Shown: piece after piece, positions 43,964 to 52,762 of the stretch
Numbering within the stretch: position 1 is the first letter of the stretch
How the letters are laid out: the number at the start of each line of letters is the position of its first letter
Origin: an uncultured Verrucomicrobia subdivision 3 bacterium
GTDB taxonomy: Bacteria > Verrucomicrobiota > Verrucomicrobiae > Limisphaerales > UBA11358
Direction of reading: 5' to 3'
NCBI GenBank assembly: GCA_903847285.1
Contig: CAINDH010000266.1
Location: 1 to 55,281, forward strand
DNA: 55,281 nucleotides
Notes under the pieces: model-generated
What the model saw: the letters and a program-made list of their open reading frames with translations, nothing else
Database searches by the model: none
What the model was told of the DNA's origin: nothing
Program-made: the position numbers and the translations under genes

Positions 43964-46285
43964 TCAATAGGTGAACGTGACCGCAATCAGACCGCTGTAT
44001 AGAAAATCATCCACCGAGCCAGTGCGGTCGGTGCGATCGAAGCCCGGCACGGGATTCGTGCTCGTCTTGTAAATGTCTTTGAACCCGTCGCCTGGCAACA
44101 ACGCGCCGAAGCCAGCGGAGAAAATGATGTTGTCCGTCAGCAGCGGACGATACTGGATGCCGAGGCTGAAATCCCAGCCGACTTCGTTGTCCACCTTGTC
44201 GGTGAGCAGCGCGGTCTTGATGGTATCGGTCTCGGCGAACCGGATATAATTCACGTTGAGAAATGTCCGGAGCTTCGGCGTCACGTCGAACTCCGCGCCA
44301 AGGCCGAAGATGAACACGCCGGGATTCACGAAGTTCGCCTGCCCTTCCGTTTTGCTGGAGCGCAAATCGGGCACGAGGCTGCTCGGCGTTTTCAGATTCA
44401 CCATCGTGCCACCGAGATTAAATCCCTGCCGCGTCCAGTAGCTGAACGGGCCGCCGGTGAAATTTGGATTATCTAAAACCGTGTCGAAGCCGCGCGCCGT
44501 GCCGTCGGTGGCGTTGTCGTCGCCGGACGCGTAGAGAAAAGAAAATTTGTAGCGCGCCCAGTCGCGGTCGTAGGAAATCTCCAGCGCGGCCATCTGCGCG
44601 TTGATGTCTACGGCGTGACCGGCGAGGCCGTTGAAATCATCGCGGCCCAACGCCTCGTAGAACTGATGAGAAATGTTGAAGCGTCCGATGTGACCATCGC
44701 CGCCCCAGCCGAGATAGACGACATTCTCGTCATGCGCCCGCACCGTGCCGATGGGCGCGGGGCGGACGAGATTTCCGGCTTCGTCATAATGCACGCCGCC
44801 GTGGTCGAAATTGCCGACGACGCTGAACTCCGTCGTGTATCCCGGCCAGATAAAATCCTGCCGATATAGATTCGCGACCACGACTTCCTGATCGCGGCTG
44901 TCGAACGTGTTCAGTTCCGAGTAAGTGTCCTTCTCGCGCATCGAGAACACCGCGAGGTTGTATTGGTAGAGATTGTTCGCGTAATTGCCGAAGAGCCGCA
45001 CGCCGAGGTTTACGTCGTTGAAAAGAAATCCCCGGAAGTCCGCATTGAACGGCTGATAACCTGCGCGCACGGAAACGAAATCATAGTTCTCCGATAAATC
45101 TTTCAGGTGCAGTTCCACAAACGCCTGTTGCAATGCAAAGAAATCTTTCGTCCGATCCGTATGACGTGTCGCGCGGAAACTTCCCGCGGGACCAGTCTGG
45201 CCGTTGAGCAGGCTGCCGATGTCATCCGGGTTCTGCACGCCGCCGTTGTTGGGCGGTGGCGAATTATTGTTGCCGTAGATCGAGCCGCGCGGGTCAGGCG
45301 AGACCACGCCGGATTCCTCGGCGGAGAGATAATTGACGTTGTAAACCGGCTCTAGCTTGATGGCCCAGTCCACGGGACGGAAAACCGTTTCGCCTTTGAA
45401 CAGGTTCAATTCGAACGCCAGATTGTTCTGGATGCTCAACGCCTCGCTCTGACCGTAAAACTCATACGCACCCGGCACGACCGCGCTCACGCCGCTCGCC
45501 GTCGGCACGCGCTTGAATTCCGTGACCGTGTTCGCCGACGCGGTAAGATCGAGAAAAATATCCTGCCCGATGATCGGCACATCACCTTTCAACAGACTGC
45601 GCTGATAGGGATACCACAAATAAGTTTCCGGCGATTCGAACGGCGATTCGATGCTGCCGCTCGTGTAACGCTTCCACGGCGAAAACCCAATACGCCAGCG
45701 GTCGGCAACTGGCTTCGTGTTTTTTGGATAAGCGAACTGCCGCAACGTCGGCTCCACGCGCCACTCTTTATCCACACGCAGTTCGCGCCGCACATTCTTG
45801 CGCGGAAGTTTCTGGTCGGCAGGCAACGGCTCGTTGCCGAAGCTGCGCCTGGTGGCTTCCGGCTCCGTCTGCACGATTTCACTCAGGCGCGAATTTTCGC
45901 GCGGCAATTCCATGCCTGGCGCAATCGCGGGCGGCGTGAATTGCGGCGGCGCGACCGGCTCGTTGAACAGCGCGGTGGGCGTGCTCGTCGGTGGTTTGAT
46001 GCTCGCGCCAGGGTCCGGATTGAACTGCGGCTGCGTGAGCGAGTTCGTGACGATGACCACGCGATGCGTCCAGCTCACCTCCGAGGGCGGCGGCTCCGGC
46101 AATTGCACCGGATTCGGGTCGGGACTGAAATTCTCCGGCGACGCCGGCGGCGGATTCGTGCTAACGACTTGATTGGGTTTCACCGCGTCATCGGCGAAGC
46201 CCGACACGGATGCGCCGGTGACCAATCCGGCCACGATGAGCCGTTGGAAAATTTTTGATTCCGCCGTTGGTCTGGGCTGACGCAT
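43964..46285 (-). CDS. Outer-membrane beta-barrel (porin-like) partner of the multihaem cytochrome
   Basis: A 773-residue exported protein with signal sequence IFQRLIVAGLVTGASVSGFA. Residues ~30-190 are Pro-rich and low complexity; after that come alternating amphipathic strands with aromatic girdles (SIQNNLAFELNLFKGETVFR; YDFVSVRAGYQPFNADFRGF then LFNDVNLGVRLFGN) and a C-terminal strand ending in VTFTY, as in outer-membrane proteins. Together with the cytochrome genes downstream this resembles porin-cytochrome conduits for electrons. No exact family was identified. The gene is read away from the HbpS-like gene at 46341. Confidence 0.75.
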   Translation of the reverse strand: MRQPRPTAESKIFQRLIVAGLVTGASVSGFADDAVKPNQVVSTNPPPASPENFSPDPNPVQLPEPPPSEVSWTHRVVIVTNSLTQPQFNPDPGASIKPPTSTPTALFNEPVAPPQFTPPAIAPGMELPRENSRLSEIVQTEPEATRRSFGNEPLPADQKLPRKNVRRELRVDKEWRVEPTLRQFAYPKNTKPVADRWRIGFSPWKRYTSGSIESPFESPETYLWYPYQRSLLKGDVPIIGQDIFLDLTASANTVTEFKRVPTASGVSAVVPGAYEFYGQSEALSIQNNLAFELNLFKGETVFRPVDWAIKLEPVYNVNYLSAEESGVVSPDPRGSIYGNNNSPPPNNGGVQNPDDIGSLLNGQTGPAGSFRATRHTDRTKDFFALQQAFVELHLKDLSENYDFVSVRAGYQPFNADFRGFLFNDVNLGVRLFGNYANNLYQYNLAVFSMREKDTYSELNTFDSRDQEVVVANLYRQDFIWPGYTTEFSVVGNFDHGGVHYDEAGNLVRPAPIGTVRAHDENVVYLGWGGDGHIGRFNISHQFYEALGRDDFNGLAGHAVDINAQMAALEISYDRDWARYKFSFLYASGDDNATDGTARGFDTVLDNPNFTGGPFSYWTRQGFNLGGTMVNLKTPSSLVPDLRSSKTEGQANFVNPGVFIFGLGAEFDVTPKLRTFLNVNYIRFAETDTIKTALLTDKVDNEVGWDFSLGIQYRPLLTDNIIFSAGFGALLPGDGFKDIYKTSTNPVPGFDRTDRTGSVDDFLYSGLIAVTFTY

Positions 46286-46340
46286 CCGCCCCTAATGAGA
46301 AATTGTTTGTTTTCGGAAAGCAAGCGTTTAGGCTCGCGGA

Positions 46341-48086
46341 GTGGTGAAGCGAATTCCAAAAAACCTCCCGCAACGCCTGTGCGGTGGTGTTTTTCGCGCT
46401 GCGAAAAACTCGTCGCCGAGCGCAACGTCAGGCGACGAAATCACGCGAACGGAACTTGCCGCCGCCCAATGCCTGCTTCGCAGGCAGACAAAGTCGCAGC
46501 GCGACATTGTCCACCATCATCGATTTATTCCGGCCTTCGTTTTATTTCTCGCCCTGCTCACCGCGCAGGTTGACGCCGCGCAACTCACGCTCGCCGAGGT
46601 CCAGACCGTCATCGCGCAGTCTGTCACCCGTGCCACCGCCCTGCCCGCGCCGCTCAAAACCAACGCCGTCATCGCCGTGACCGACCGCGAAGGCTGGGTG
46701 CTCGGCGTGTGGGCCGTGAACACCAATCTCTCTCCGACCGACGATCTCGTGAGCGAAGCCATCGCCAAAGCCGGCACGGCGGCGTTCTTGAGCAGCGGAC
46801 AGAACGCCTTCAGCACGCGCACCGCCGGATTCATCGTGCAGCAACATTTTCCGCCGGGCATTGACAATAAACCGCCCGGCCCGCTCGTTGGCGTGAATTT
46901 TTCCCAACTCAAGTTTTCCGACATCAACAAATTCAAAGCCCCCGGCAGCGTCATCAGCTACGGCAGTTCGCCCGGACTCACGCTCGTTGCGCCGCCGCTG
47001 CCCGTCACCGGCGGACTCGCAGGCACACCCGGCGGATTGCCGCTTTACAAAAACGGCGCGCTCGTCGGCGGCGTGGGCGTGGCAGGGAATGGCGTTTCGC
47101 CGCTGTCAGTCACGCCACCCGTCATCGCCAATGCCGACAGTGATGAAGATGTGTCACTCGCTGGACAAACCGGCTTCGCTCCGGCGGACAAGATTTTCGG
47201 CTCGCAAGTTCTCGGCGATGGCATCCGGTTTGAATACCTCGAAAGCTCCACCAGCCTCGGCGCGGTGATTCCGTTCGGCAGTTTGCCGGGGAAAAATATT
47301 TCGCCCTACACGCTCATCTCGTCCCCTGCTCCGTTTGCGTATCCTGTCGCGACGATGGGCGGCGTCACCGGCGAACTGCGCCAGCCCATCACGCCTGATC
47401 CCATCAGCACGCCGATTGGAACCACCCTGCGGCTGAACGCGCTCGAAGTCTCCAACATCCTCGCTGCGGCGGCGAACCGCGCTCGCACAACGCGCGCCGG
47501 CATCCGGTTGCCGCGCGGCACGGCGGCGCAAGTGTTCATCACCGTTGTGAACAACCCGAACGCCGCAGGCGTGGCGCCGACGGTGCTGGGCACGTTCTGC
47601 ACCTCGCCGGACACCACGCGGTTCAGTTGGGACGTGGCCGTGCAGAAGGCGCGCACGGCGATTTTCTTTTCCTCGACCAACCGCGCCTACTCCGCGCGCA
47701 CCGTCGGCTTCCTCGCACAAAGCCTTTACCCGCCCGGCATCAACGGCACCGCGCCCGGATTGTTTCTCGGCTTGCAGGAAAAATTTTCCGCCTTTCCGGC
47801 GAACGTGAGCAACCCGCTCAACGGCGCGCTCGTTACCAATGCACCGTCTGTGAACCCCAACCTGCCGAACGGCATCACGATCTTCCCCGGCGGCTTTCCG
47901 CTTTACCGCGACGGCGTGCTCATCGGGGCGATCGGCGTGAGCGGCGACGGCATTGACCAGGACGATTTGATTTCCGCGAGCGGCGCGGCGGTGTTTCTGC
48001 CGCCCGTGCCCATCCGCGCCGACCAGACGCAATACCGCGGTGTGCGATTGCCGTTTGCGAAGTTCCCGAGAAATCCGGCGATGTGA
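46341..48086 (+). CDS. Exported protein with two GlcG/HbpS-type domains
   Basis: Up to 581 residues. The only start codons in frame are GTG 46341 and 46344, before M1 copy F, so the repeat is read through and supplies residues ~14-59, ahead of the export helix FIPAFVLFLALLTAQVDAA. Two GlcG/HbpS (haem-binding protein-like) domains follow: LTLAEVQTVIAQSVTRAT, AVIAVTDREGWVLGVW and GLPLYKNGALVGGVGVAGNG, then a second copy with NRARTTRAGIRLP and GFPLYRDGVLIGAIGVSGDG. HbpS-like domains bind haem or corrinoids. Opposite the barrel/cytochrome genes, it may belong to the same redox module. Confidence 0.75.
   Translation: MVKRIPKNLPQRLCGGVFRAAKNSSPSATSGDEITRTELAAAQCLLRRQTKSQRDIVHHHRFIPAFVLFLALLTAQVDAAQLTLAEVQTVIAQSVTRATALPAPLKTNAVIAVTDREGWVLGVWAVNTNLSPTDDLVSEAIAKAGTAAFLSSGQNAFSTRTAGFIVQQHFPPGIDNKPPGPLVGVNFSQLKFSDINKFKAPGSVISYGSSPGLTLVAPPLPVTGGLAGTPGGLPLYKNGALVGGVGVAGNGVSPLSVTPPVIANADSDEDVSLAGQTGFAPADKIFGSQVLGDGIRFEYLESSTSLGAVIPFGSLPGKNISPYTLISSPAPFAYPVATMGGVTGELRQPITPDPISTPIGTTLRLNALEVSNILAAAANRARTTRAGIRLPRGTAAQVFITVVNNPNAAGVAPTVLGTFCTSPDTTRFSWDVAVQKARTAIFFSSTNRAYSARTVGFLAQSLYPPGINGTAPGLFLGLQEKFSAFPANVSNPLNGALVTNAPSVNPNLPNGITIFPGGFPLYRDGVLIGAIGVSGDGIDQDDLISASGAAVFLPPVPIRADQTQYRGVRLPFAKFPRNPAM
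46383..46516 (+). repeat. Multi-hairpin element M1, copy F, within the HbpS-like reading frame
   Basis: A 134-bp copy. Hairpin 1 is GTTTTTCGC/GCGAAAAAC, hairpin 2 CGTCGCC/GGCGACG, hairpin 3 TGCCTGC/GCAGGCA, and hairpin 4 CAAAGTCGC/GCGACATTG (one mismatch), then TCCACCA. It lies between the GTG start codons and the hydrophobic export helix of the HbpS-like gene, like the palindromes in the pseudopilin leaders. Confidence 0.88.
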
Positions 48087-48113
48087 AATGGACTCAACAG
48101 GGTTAATCAGTTT

Positions 48114-49901
48114 ATGAAAAATTTCTTTCGTGGAATTGGCGCTCTGTTGTTCACAAGCTTTTGCTGCTCACAGCCAACTCTGGCTCAAGACACCGCGTTC
48201 ACCTATCAAGGACGGTTGAATGATGCCAACGGCCCCACTGCCGGTGCTTATGACCTGCGATTTGCCATCTTCGACGACGCCAGCTCTGGCCTGCAACTCG
48301 GCAACACGCTGACCAACTCGGCCACGGCGGTGAGCAACGGACTATTCACGGTCATGCTTGATTTTGGCAATCAATTCCCCGGCACCGGGCGTTAGCTGGA
48401 AATTGGAGTGCGGACAAATGGCAACGGCAGCTTCACCACCCTTTCACCACGGCAACCGCTGACGCCGACGCCTTATGCCATCCGCGCCGCCACGGCTGGT
48501 TCGGTGGCCGCGACGAACATCGCGGGCAGCATCGCCAGCGCACAGACTGTCACTGGCTCGCAGTCCAATGTGATTGCCGCCACCATCACCAACATTGTTC
48601 TGAACACAGCCAACGGACTGACGAACAAAATTTCCGTGGCAGGTAATGTCGCGACAATTTCTATTGGCTCGACCAACGCCAGCAACACTGCGAATGAAAT
48701 TACACCAACCAATTTTATAAATTTTTCACCCAATGCAAGTTGGCCGATTCTTTCCTCTTTGACAGTTACAGGCTGCGTCGCCTATCCGCAACTCAATGGA
48801 ACATGGACTTTAACAAACAGCATCTATACCAAAGGCAGCACCAATTTTCTTTTCTACGATTCTGCATACATAGGCGGGTGGGTTTTTGCGAGCCGTCCGT
48901 CTCTGAGCAATTCAGTGACGGGTGTTTTGGAATATGACGACAGTCTGGCGGGCAAATTTTTTCTCAACCAATTCAACCTATTTTATTGGACGGCAAACGG
49001 TGGTTTGACCTATGACACGACGGCAATTTTCGCTGCTGAATTCCAAAACACTACCAACCTAAAAGTCATGCCGAACGGTGAGTTGAGTCTTCAGCAAGGA
49101 AACTATGCTCCGGACTGGACCTTTCTTTCTGCATCAAACATGAGCCTCGGTCAGCGGCTTATTACGATTGGCGGTGGCGGTTTTCATTCCGGCCAAACGG
49201 GGAACATCGTTTTTTACGGCATACCTTATGGCGAATACGTCACCAACAAACAAATCGGGCAAAGTGGTTTTGAGGCTGGAAAAATAAACTACGCCGCAAC
49301 TTACAACATAAAAACTGATCAACGGATAGGGGTTGATTTGGCGGTTTATTTCAACAGCGACGCAAGCGGTGGAAGCATGATTGAACGCATGGTTCAGATG
49401 CCGACCTACTACGGCACGCCAAACAATCAAACCTCGGCCAACGGCGGATGGAGCCGCGCAATGATAAACCACTGGAAAGGAACTTGGCTCGGCGATTTGC
49501 CGGTGAGCGAACACACTTACAATATGCCGCCGCCCGCTCGCGTGACGATTGTTGCCAGCACCAACGACATTCCGGTTTTGCTTTTGCAAAGTCGCGGCGC
49601 GTATGGCGGCACGGTGACGAACGGCGGATTCTGGGCAGATGGAACAAATATTTTTGCGATGCAGAAAACGGTTTCATTTCCCATTCCGCAAATCAACACG
49701 ACCAACGCCATTCTGTCCGCCGCATCATCCTTTACTTGGAAGTTCAGCTACGCCTTTTCCGACACAAATTATTCCGTAACCGTCAGTGGCATGGGCGACA
49801 CGCTGGCCTCACCGCAGATTGGAACCAAGACCACCACCAACGTCGTCATCACCTTTTCCCCGTTCACAGGCACGCTCAACGCCATCGCCGCGCGGCAATA
49901 A
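48114..49901 (+). pseudogene. Surface/tail-fibre-like protein gene interrupted by one in-frame TAG
   Basis: ATG 48114 opens a signal peptide (GALLFTSFCCSQPTLA) and FTYQGRLNDANGPTAGAYDL then RFAIFDD..., a domain common in Verrucomicrobial and tail-fibre-like proteins. At 48393-48395 the frame has TAG after FPGTGR; the same frame then continues LEIGVRTNGNGSFTTLSPRQ and on to 49901, ~596 codons in all. Relatives usually have Trp at that place (R-W-L-E-I-G), so TGG to TAG is the simplest change. Downstream region: Thr/Asn-rich beta sequence. TAG is used as an ordinary stop elsewhere in the window (34331, 13939), so routine recoding is unlikely. Confidence 0.75.
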
Positions 49902-49927
49902 ATTAAACGGCACGCCATCGGAACATC

Positions 49928-50006
49928 GTAGCAGCCCGACGTGAGTCGGCTCCAATTTTCCCCCCGCCTTAAAAATTAAAATGAGCGGACTCACGTCCGC
50001 TGCTAC
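49928..50006. repeat. P1 palindromic element (full pair)
   Basis: Seventy-nine bp from GTAGCAGC to GCTGCTAC. The left hairpin GCCCGAC-GTGA-GTCGGCT has one mispair and resembles the kinase copy; the right half is AGCGGAC-TCAC-GTCCGCT. Same length as the copy at 20222. First of five different repeats packed into the gene-free region 49902-50591. Confidence 0.9.
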
Positions 50007-50035
50007 GAGCGGTGAAAGGGGCGGACTATCTCCGA

Positions 50036-50177
50036 GGTGGCGTTTTTCGCGCCGCGAAAAACCCGTCGCCGAGCGCAGCGTCAGTCGACGGAAGCTTGCG
50101 CGTGCCTGAAAACTTTCACGCCTCGAAGTGACCGCTGCGCGGTCAGTGTCCGTTCGCAGCGCAAACGGACCCACCAC
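50036..50177 (+). repeat. Multi-hairpin element M1, copy G
   Basis: A 142-bp copy. Hairpin 1 is GTTTTTCGC/GCGAAAAAC, hairpin 2 CGTCGCC/GTCGACG (one mismatch), hairpin 3 TGACCGC/GCGGTCA and hairpin 4 GTCCGTTCGC/GCAAACGGAC, then CCCACCACC. Hairpin 4 has arms seen in no other copy, but they pair except for one central position. Confidence 0.9.
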
Positions 50178-50206
50178 CCGATGCCGTGCCCGTTCGTCGG
50201 CGGATT

Positions 50207-50338
50207 GACCGCGAACCACGCGAAAGACACGAACGGATTTTCGGGAAAACTTTTCCCCGCCTTCGTCCAACTCCGCCTGCATCTGATTTCGGCGCGACGA
50301 GTCGGCGCGGCAAGGCATGGTTCGTGTCTTTCGAGGTT
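50207..50338. repeat. Long imperfect inverted repeat, CGCGAAAGACACGAAC type
   Basis: The left arm is ACCGCGAACCACGCGAAAG then ACACGAAC; the right arm (about 50312-50338) is GGTTCGTGTCTTTCGAGGT. The arms are largely complementary. Same theme as the repeat at 21706. No gene is supported here. Confidence 0.65.
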
Positions 50339-50364
50339 AAAATTTCGCCCCGGCAAGCTGCGGA

Positions 50365-50447
50365 GCAGCGAAAGAAAATAGCCCACGGTTTCAACCGTGG
50401 GTTGCGCGTTCCCAAAAATCTCCAGCCCCGCCGGGGCGAAAGAAATC
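50365..50447. mobile_element. Non-autonomous IS200-related hairpin element (MITE-like)
   Basis: Contains GCGAAAGAAAATAGCCCA, identical to the end sequence of the IS200-like element at 43257-43887, followed by hairpin AGCCCACGGTT/AACCGTGGGTT and a second short hairpin AGCCCCG/CGGGGCG with GAAAGAAAT. There is no transposase, so it is probably an internally deleted copy that could be moved by the TnpA encoded 6.5 kb away. Confidence 0.7.
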
Positions 50448-50577
50448 GGTAGGGACGGTGCGCTGCGCCGTCCCCGCTGGCGCTTCCCCGCTTGTTGGCC
50501 AGCGGAATTTCCGAAACCCCGCCCGCTGAAGACGGGGAAGCGCGGGCGGGGGGACGGCCCAGCGGTCCGTCCCTACC
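50448..50577. repeat. P3 palindromic element, long version
   Basis: 130 bp from GGTAGGG to CCCTACC. The outer hairpins are GGACGG/CCGTCC (left) and GGACGG/CCGTCC (right); an inner segment with GCTTCCCCGC and GCGGGGAAGC adds another long-range pairing. Longest of the P3 copies and the only one outside a gene; the end is 15 bases from the cyclase stop. Confidence 0.85.
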
Positions 50578-50591
50578 ACATCAGAGCAACC

Positions 50592-52700
50592 TCACTTCGC
50601 ATCCATCTTCCAGATACCGTTCCATTCCGCCGGCGGATGCGCGATGAGTTCCGCGCAGCGCGCCCCTAGCCGGATGCTCGCGCCGTCGGAGAATTCCTTC
50701 GCAAGCGCTTCAAACTTGGCCTGCGCCTCGGTGAACTTTCCAAAGAAGTATTCGTCATACGCGACCTTGTAGCGCGTGCAGATGTCGGCGTAGTTGGAAG
50801 GCGTGCAGGGGTTTTCGCATTCGAACAGTTCCACCGGCTCGCTCTTGCCCTTGACGATGACGCGGTCGAGCAGGCGGCGTGCGCCCTGCGGATTGAATTG
50901 CGCAAAGGCATCGCGCGTGACGAGCATCTTCACGCCGTAGTATTTGGTGAGCGATTCCACGCGCGCGGCTTCGTTCACCGTGTCGCCCACCAGTCCGTAG
51001 TCGAGGCGTAAGGCGGAGCCTTTGTTGCCCACGAGCACACTGCCGGCATGCAGGGCCACGCCGTAGCCGAACAGTTTTTGCACCTCCGCCGGCAAGGTCG
51101 AACGCAGCGTCTCCATCGCAGAAATCAATTTCATCGCCGCGCGATGCGCGCGATCGGCGGCGTCCGGTTGTTTCTGCGGCGCGCCCCAATAGCTCAGGAA
51201 CTGGTCGCCGAGAAAATGTTCCAGGTTCCCCTCCTCGCTCATGATGGCGCTGGTCTGCGCTTCAAAAACTTTGTTGAGCAGTTCAAACATTCCTTTCGGG
51301 CCGAGCGTTTCGGCGAGCGGCGTGGAGTTGCGCAAATCGGTCAGGAGCAAAACCACATCGGCGCGGCGTGGTTGCATGGAGCCGGGATCGGACAGCACGG
51401 CGTCCAGCACGCGCGGCGAGAAATACAGTCCCATGGTGTGCTTGAGTTTCATGCGCTCCAGGCGTTCGGAAAAGAAATCGTAAGCGAGCGCGCCGATGCC
51501 GATAGACACCAGCACCAGCAGCGGATTCACCAATGGCGACAGGATGCTCGGCAGATCAAAACAAAAGAACGTGGCTACAAAAAACCCGCCGCCAATGGCA
51601 AAGATCACGAGCAGCCGCCGGACCGGCGCGCGCACGAACTGGCACAGCACCGCGCCGATCAAGCCCGCCAGCGCAATCAGCGCGCCGACGGCCAGCGGCG
51701 GAAGTTCGCTCAAAAATTCGCCGTGCAATGCGGCATTGATGATCTGCAGATGGATTTCCGGGCCGGGCATCTCTACGCGGAACGGCGTGCGATGCGAGTC
51801 TTGAAAAATATTCGCGGTCGGGCCGATGACCACGAGCTTACCTTTGAAAAATTCTCCGTTCGCAAAATTTTTCTCCCAGATTTTTGGCGTCAGCACATCG
51901 CCGAGCGGGATGACGGGCCACGTTCCGGGCGGACCGGTGAAACGGATTTTCTGCCGCGTGCCGGTGGCGGGAATCTTTTCCGCCGCGCCGAATTTTTCCA
52001 ACGCGCGGGCGTCAAAGGAATTAAGGACGGTTCCGGGCGCGGTGTTCACAGCGTCGCCGAGTTCGTGGTTCGTCACGCGAAAGCGAGCGCGACGAAAAAT
52101 GTCATCGCCATCCAGCCAGATGTTGATGTAGCCGGTGCGCGGGTCGAGCGCAGACGGCTGGCCGGATGCGTCGGGAATCAAGTTCGCATTGGGGGTGGTC
52201 ACTTTACCCGGCTCGCCGCGATCGGTTTCAGCGAGCGTGTAGTTGGCGCCGATGACCACGCGGTCACCGTATTTTTCCAGCGCGGCACGGAGTTCAGCGT
52301 CCCCGTCGGCCTCCGCCGCGAAAACCAAATCTATCGCGATGACTTTCGCGCCCGCGTCCGCGAGCCGCGTGATGGCAGCAGCCCAAACGTTGCGCGACCA
52401 GGGAAAACGTTCGCGCAACGCGGCGAGGACGGGATCCTGCTTGTCGGCGTCGGTGATAAAAACGTCGTCGTAACTGGGCCGGTCAATGCCGATGAGGACG
52501 AGGTTGGTATTCGCGGGCGTGTAGCGGCCGTTGCGCGCGAAGAGGTCGTGGACGTAATTATCCGCGTCCACGAACGGCGAGCGCAGCCACGCGGGCGCAA
52601 GAAAATCCAACCCCAGCACCGCGAGCGTGACCACTAGACAAAGCGCCGCAAGCCGCAGGGCGCGGATTTTTTCGACCTGGCTGGATTTTTTGCGGGGCAT
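50592..52700 (-). CDS. CHASE2-domain class III adenylate/guanylate cyclase
   Basis: A 702-residue membrane enzyme; ATG 52700 (MPRKKSSQVEKIRALRL) is preferred over an upstream extension. An N-terminal helix is followed by an extracytoplasmic CHASE2 domain (VLIGIDRPSYDDVF; WAAAITRLADAGAKVIAIDL; GKLVVIGPTANIFQDSHRTP), three membrane helices (ALIALAGLIGAVLCQFV; IFAIGGGFFVATFFCF; LLVLVSIGIGALAYDF), and the cyclase domain with metal Asp residues in LLLTDLRNST and FLGDQFLSYWG and the LVGDTVNEAARVESL segment. It makes cyclic nucleotide in response to an outside signal. Divergent FecR and barrel genes are common partners. Confidence 0.92.
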   Translation of the reverse strand: MPRKKSSQVEKIRALRLAALCLVVTLAVLGLDFLAPAWLRSPFVDADNYVHDLFARNGRYTPANTNLVLIGIDRPSYDDVFITDADKQDPVLAALRERFPWSRNVWAAAITRLADAGAKVIAIDLVFAAEADGDAELRAALEKYGDRVVIGANYTLAETDRGEPGKVTTPNANLIPDASGQPSALDPRTGYINIWLDGDDIFRRARFRVTNHELGDAVNTAPGTVLNSFDARALEKFGAAEKIPATGTRQKIRFTGPPGTWPVIPLGDVLTPKIWEKNFANGEFFKGKLVVIGPTANIFQDSHRTPFRVEMPGPEIHLQIINAALHGEFLSELPPLAVGALIALAGLIGAVLCQFVRAPVRRLLVIFAIGGGFFVATFFCFDLPSILSPLVNPLLVLVSIGIGALAYDFFSERLERMKLKHTMGLYFSPRVLDAVLSDPGSMQPRRADVVLLLTDLRNSTPLAETLGPKGMFELLNKVFEAQTSAIMSEEGNLEHFLGDQFLSYWGAPQKQPDAADRAHRAAMKLISAMETLRSTLPAEVQKLFGYGVALHAGSVLVGNKGSALRLDYGLVGDTVNEAARVESLTKYYGVKMLVTRDAFAQFNPQGARRLLDRVIVKGKSEPVELFECENPCTPSNYADICTRYKVAYDEYFFGKFTEAQAKFEALAKEFSDGASIRLGARCAELIAHPPAEWNGIWKMDAK

Positions 52701-52762
52701 GGCGAGTTTGACAATGGTTGGCCGCTGGCGTAAAATTGCGTTGAAATTAGTCGCCTTCCAAA

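Noticed and set aside
48393..48395. TAG as a recoded sense codon
   Set aside because: Other genes here end normally in TAG (for example the MFS gene at 34331-34333), so general recoding is not supported.
51048..52637. 529-codon plus-strand frame
   Set aside because: Complement of the CHASE2-cyclase gene, whose domains and catalytic residues are clear on the minus strand.
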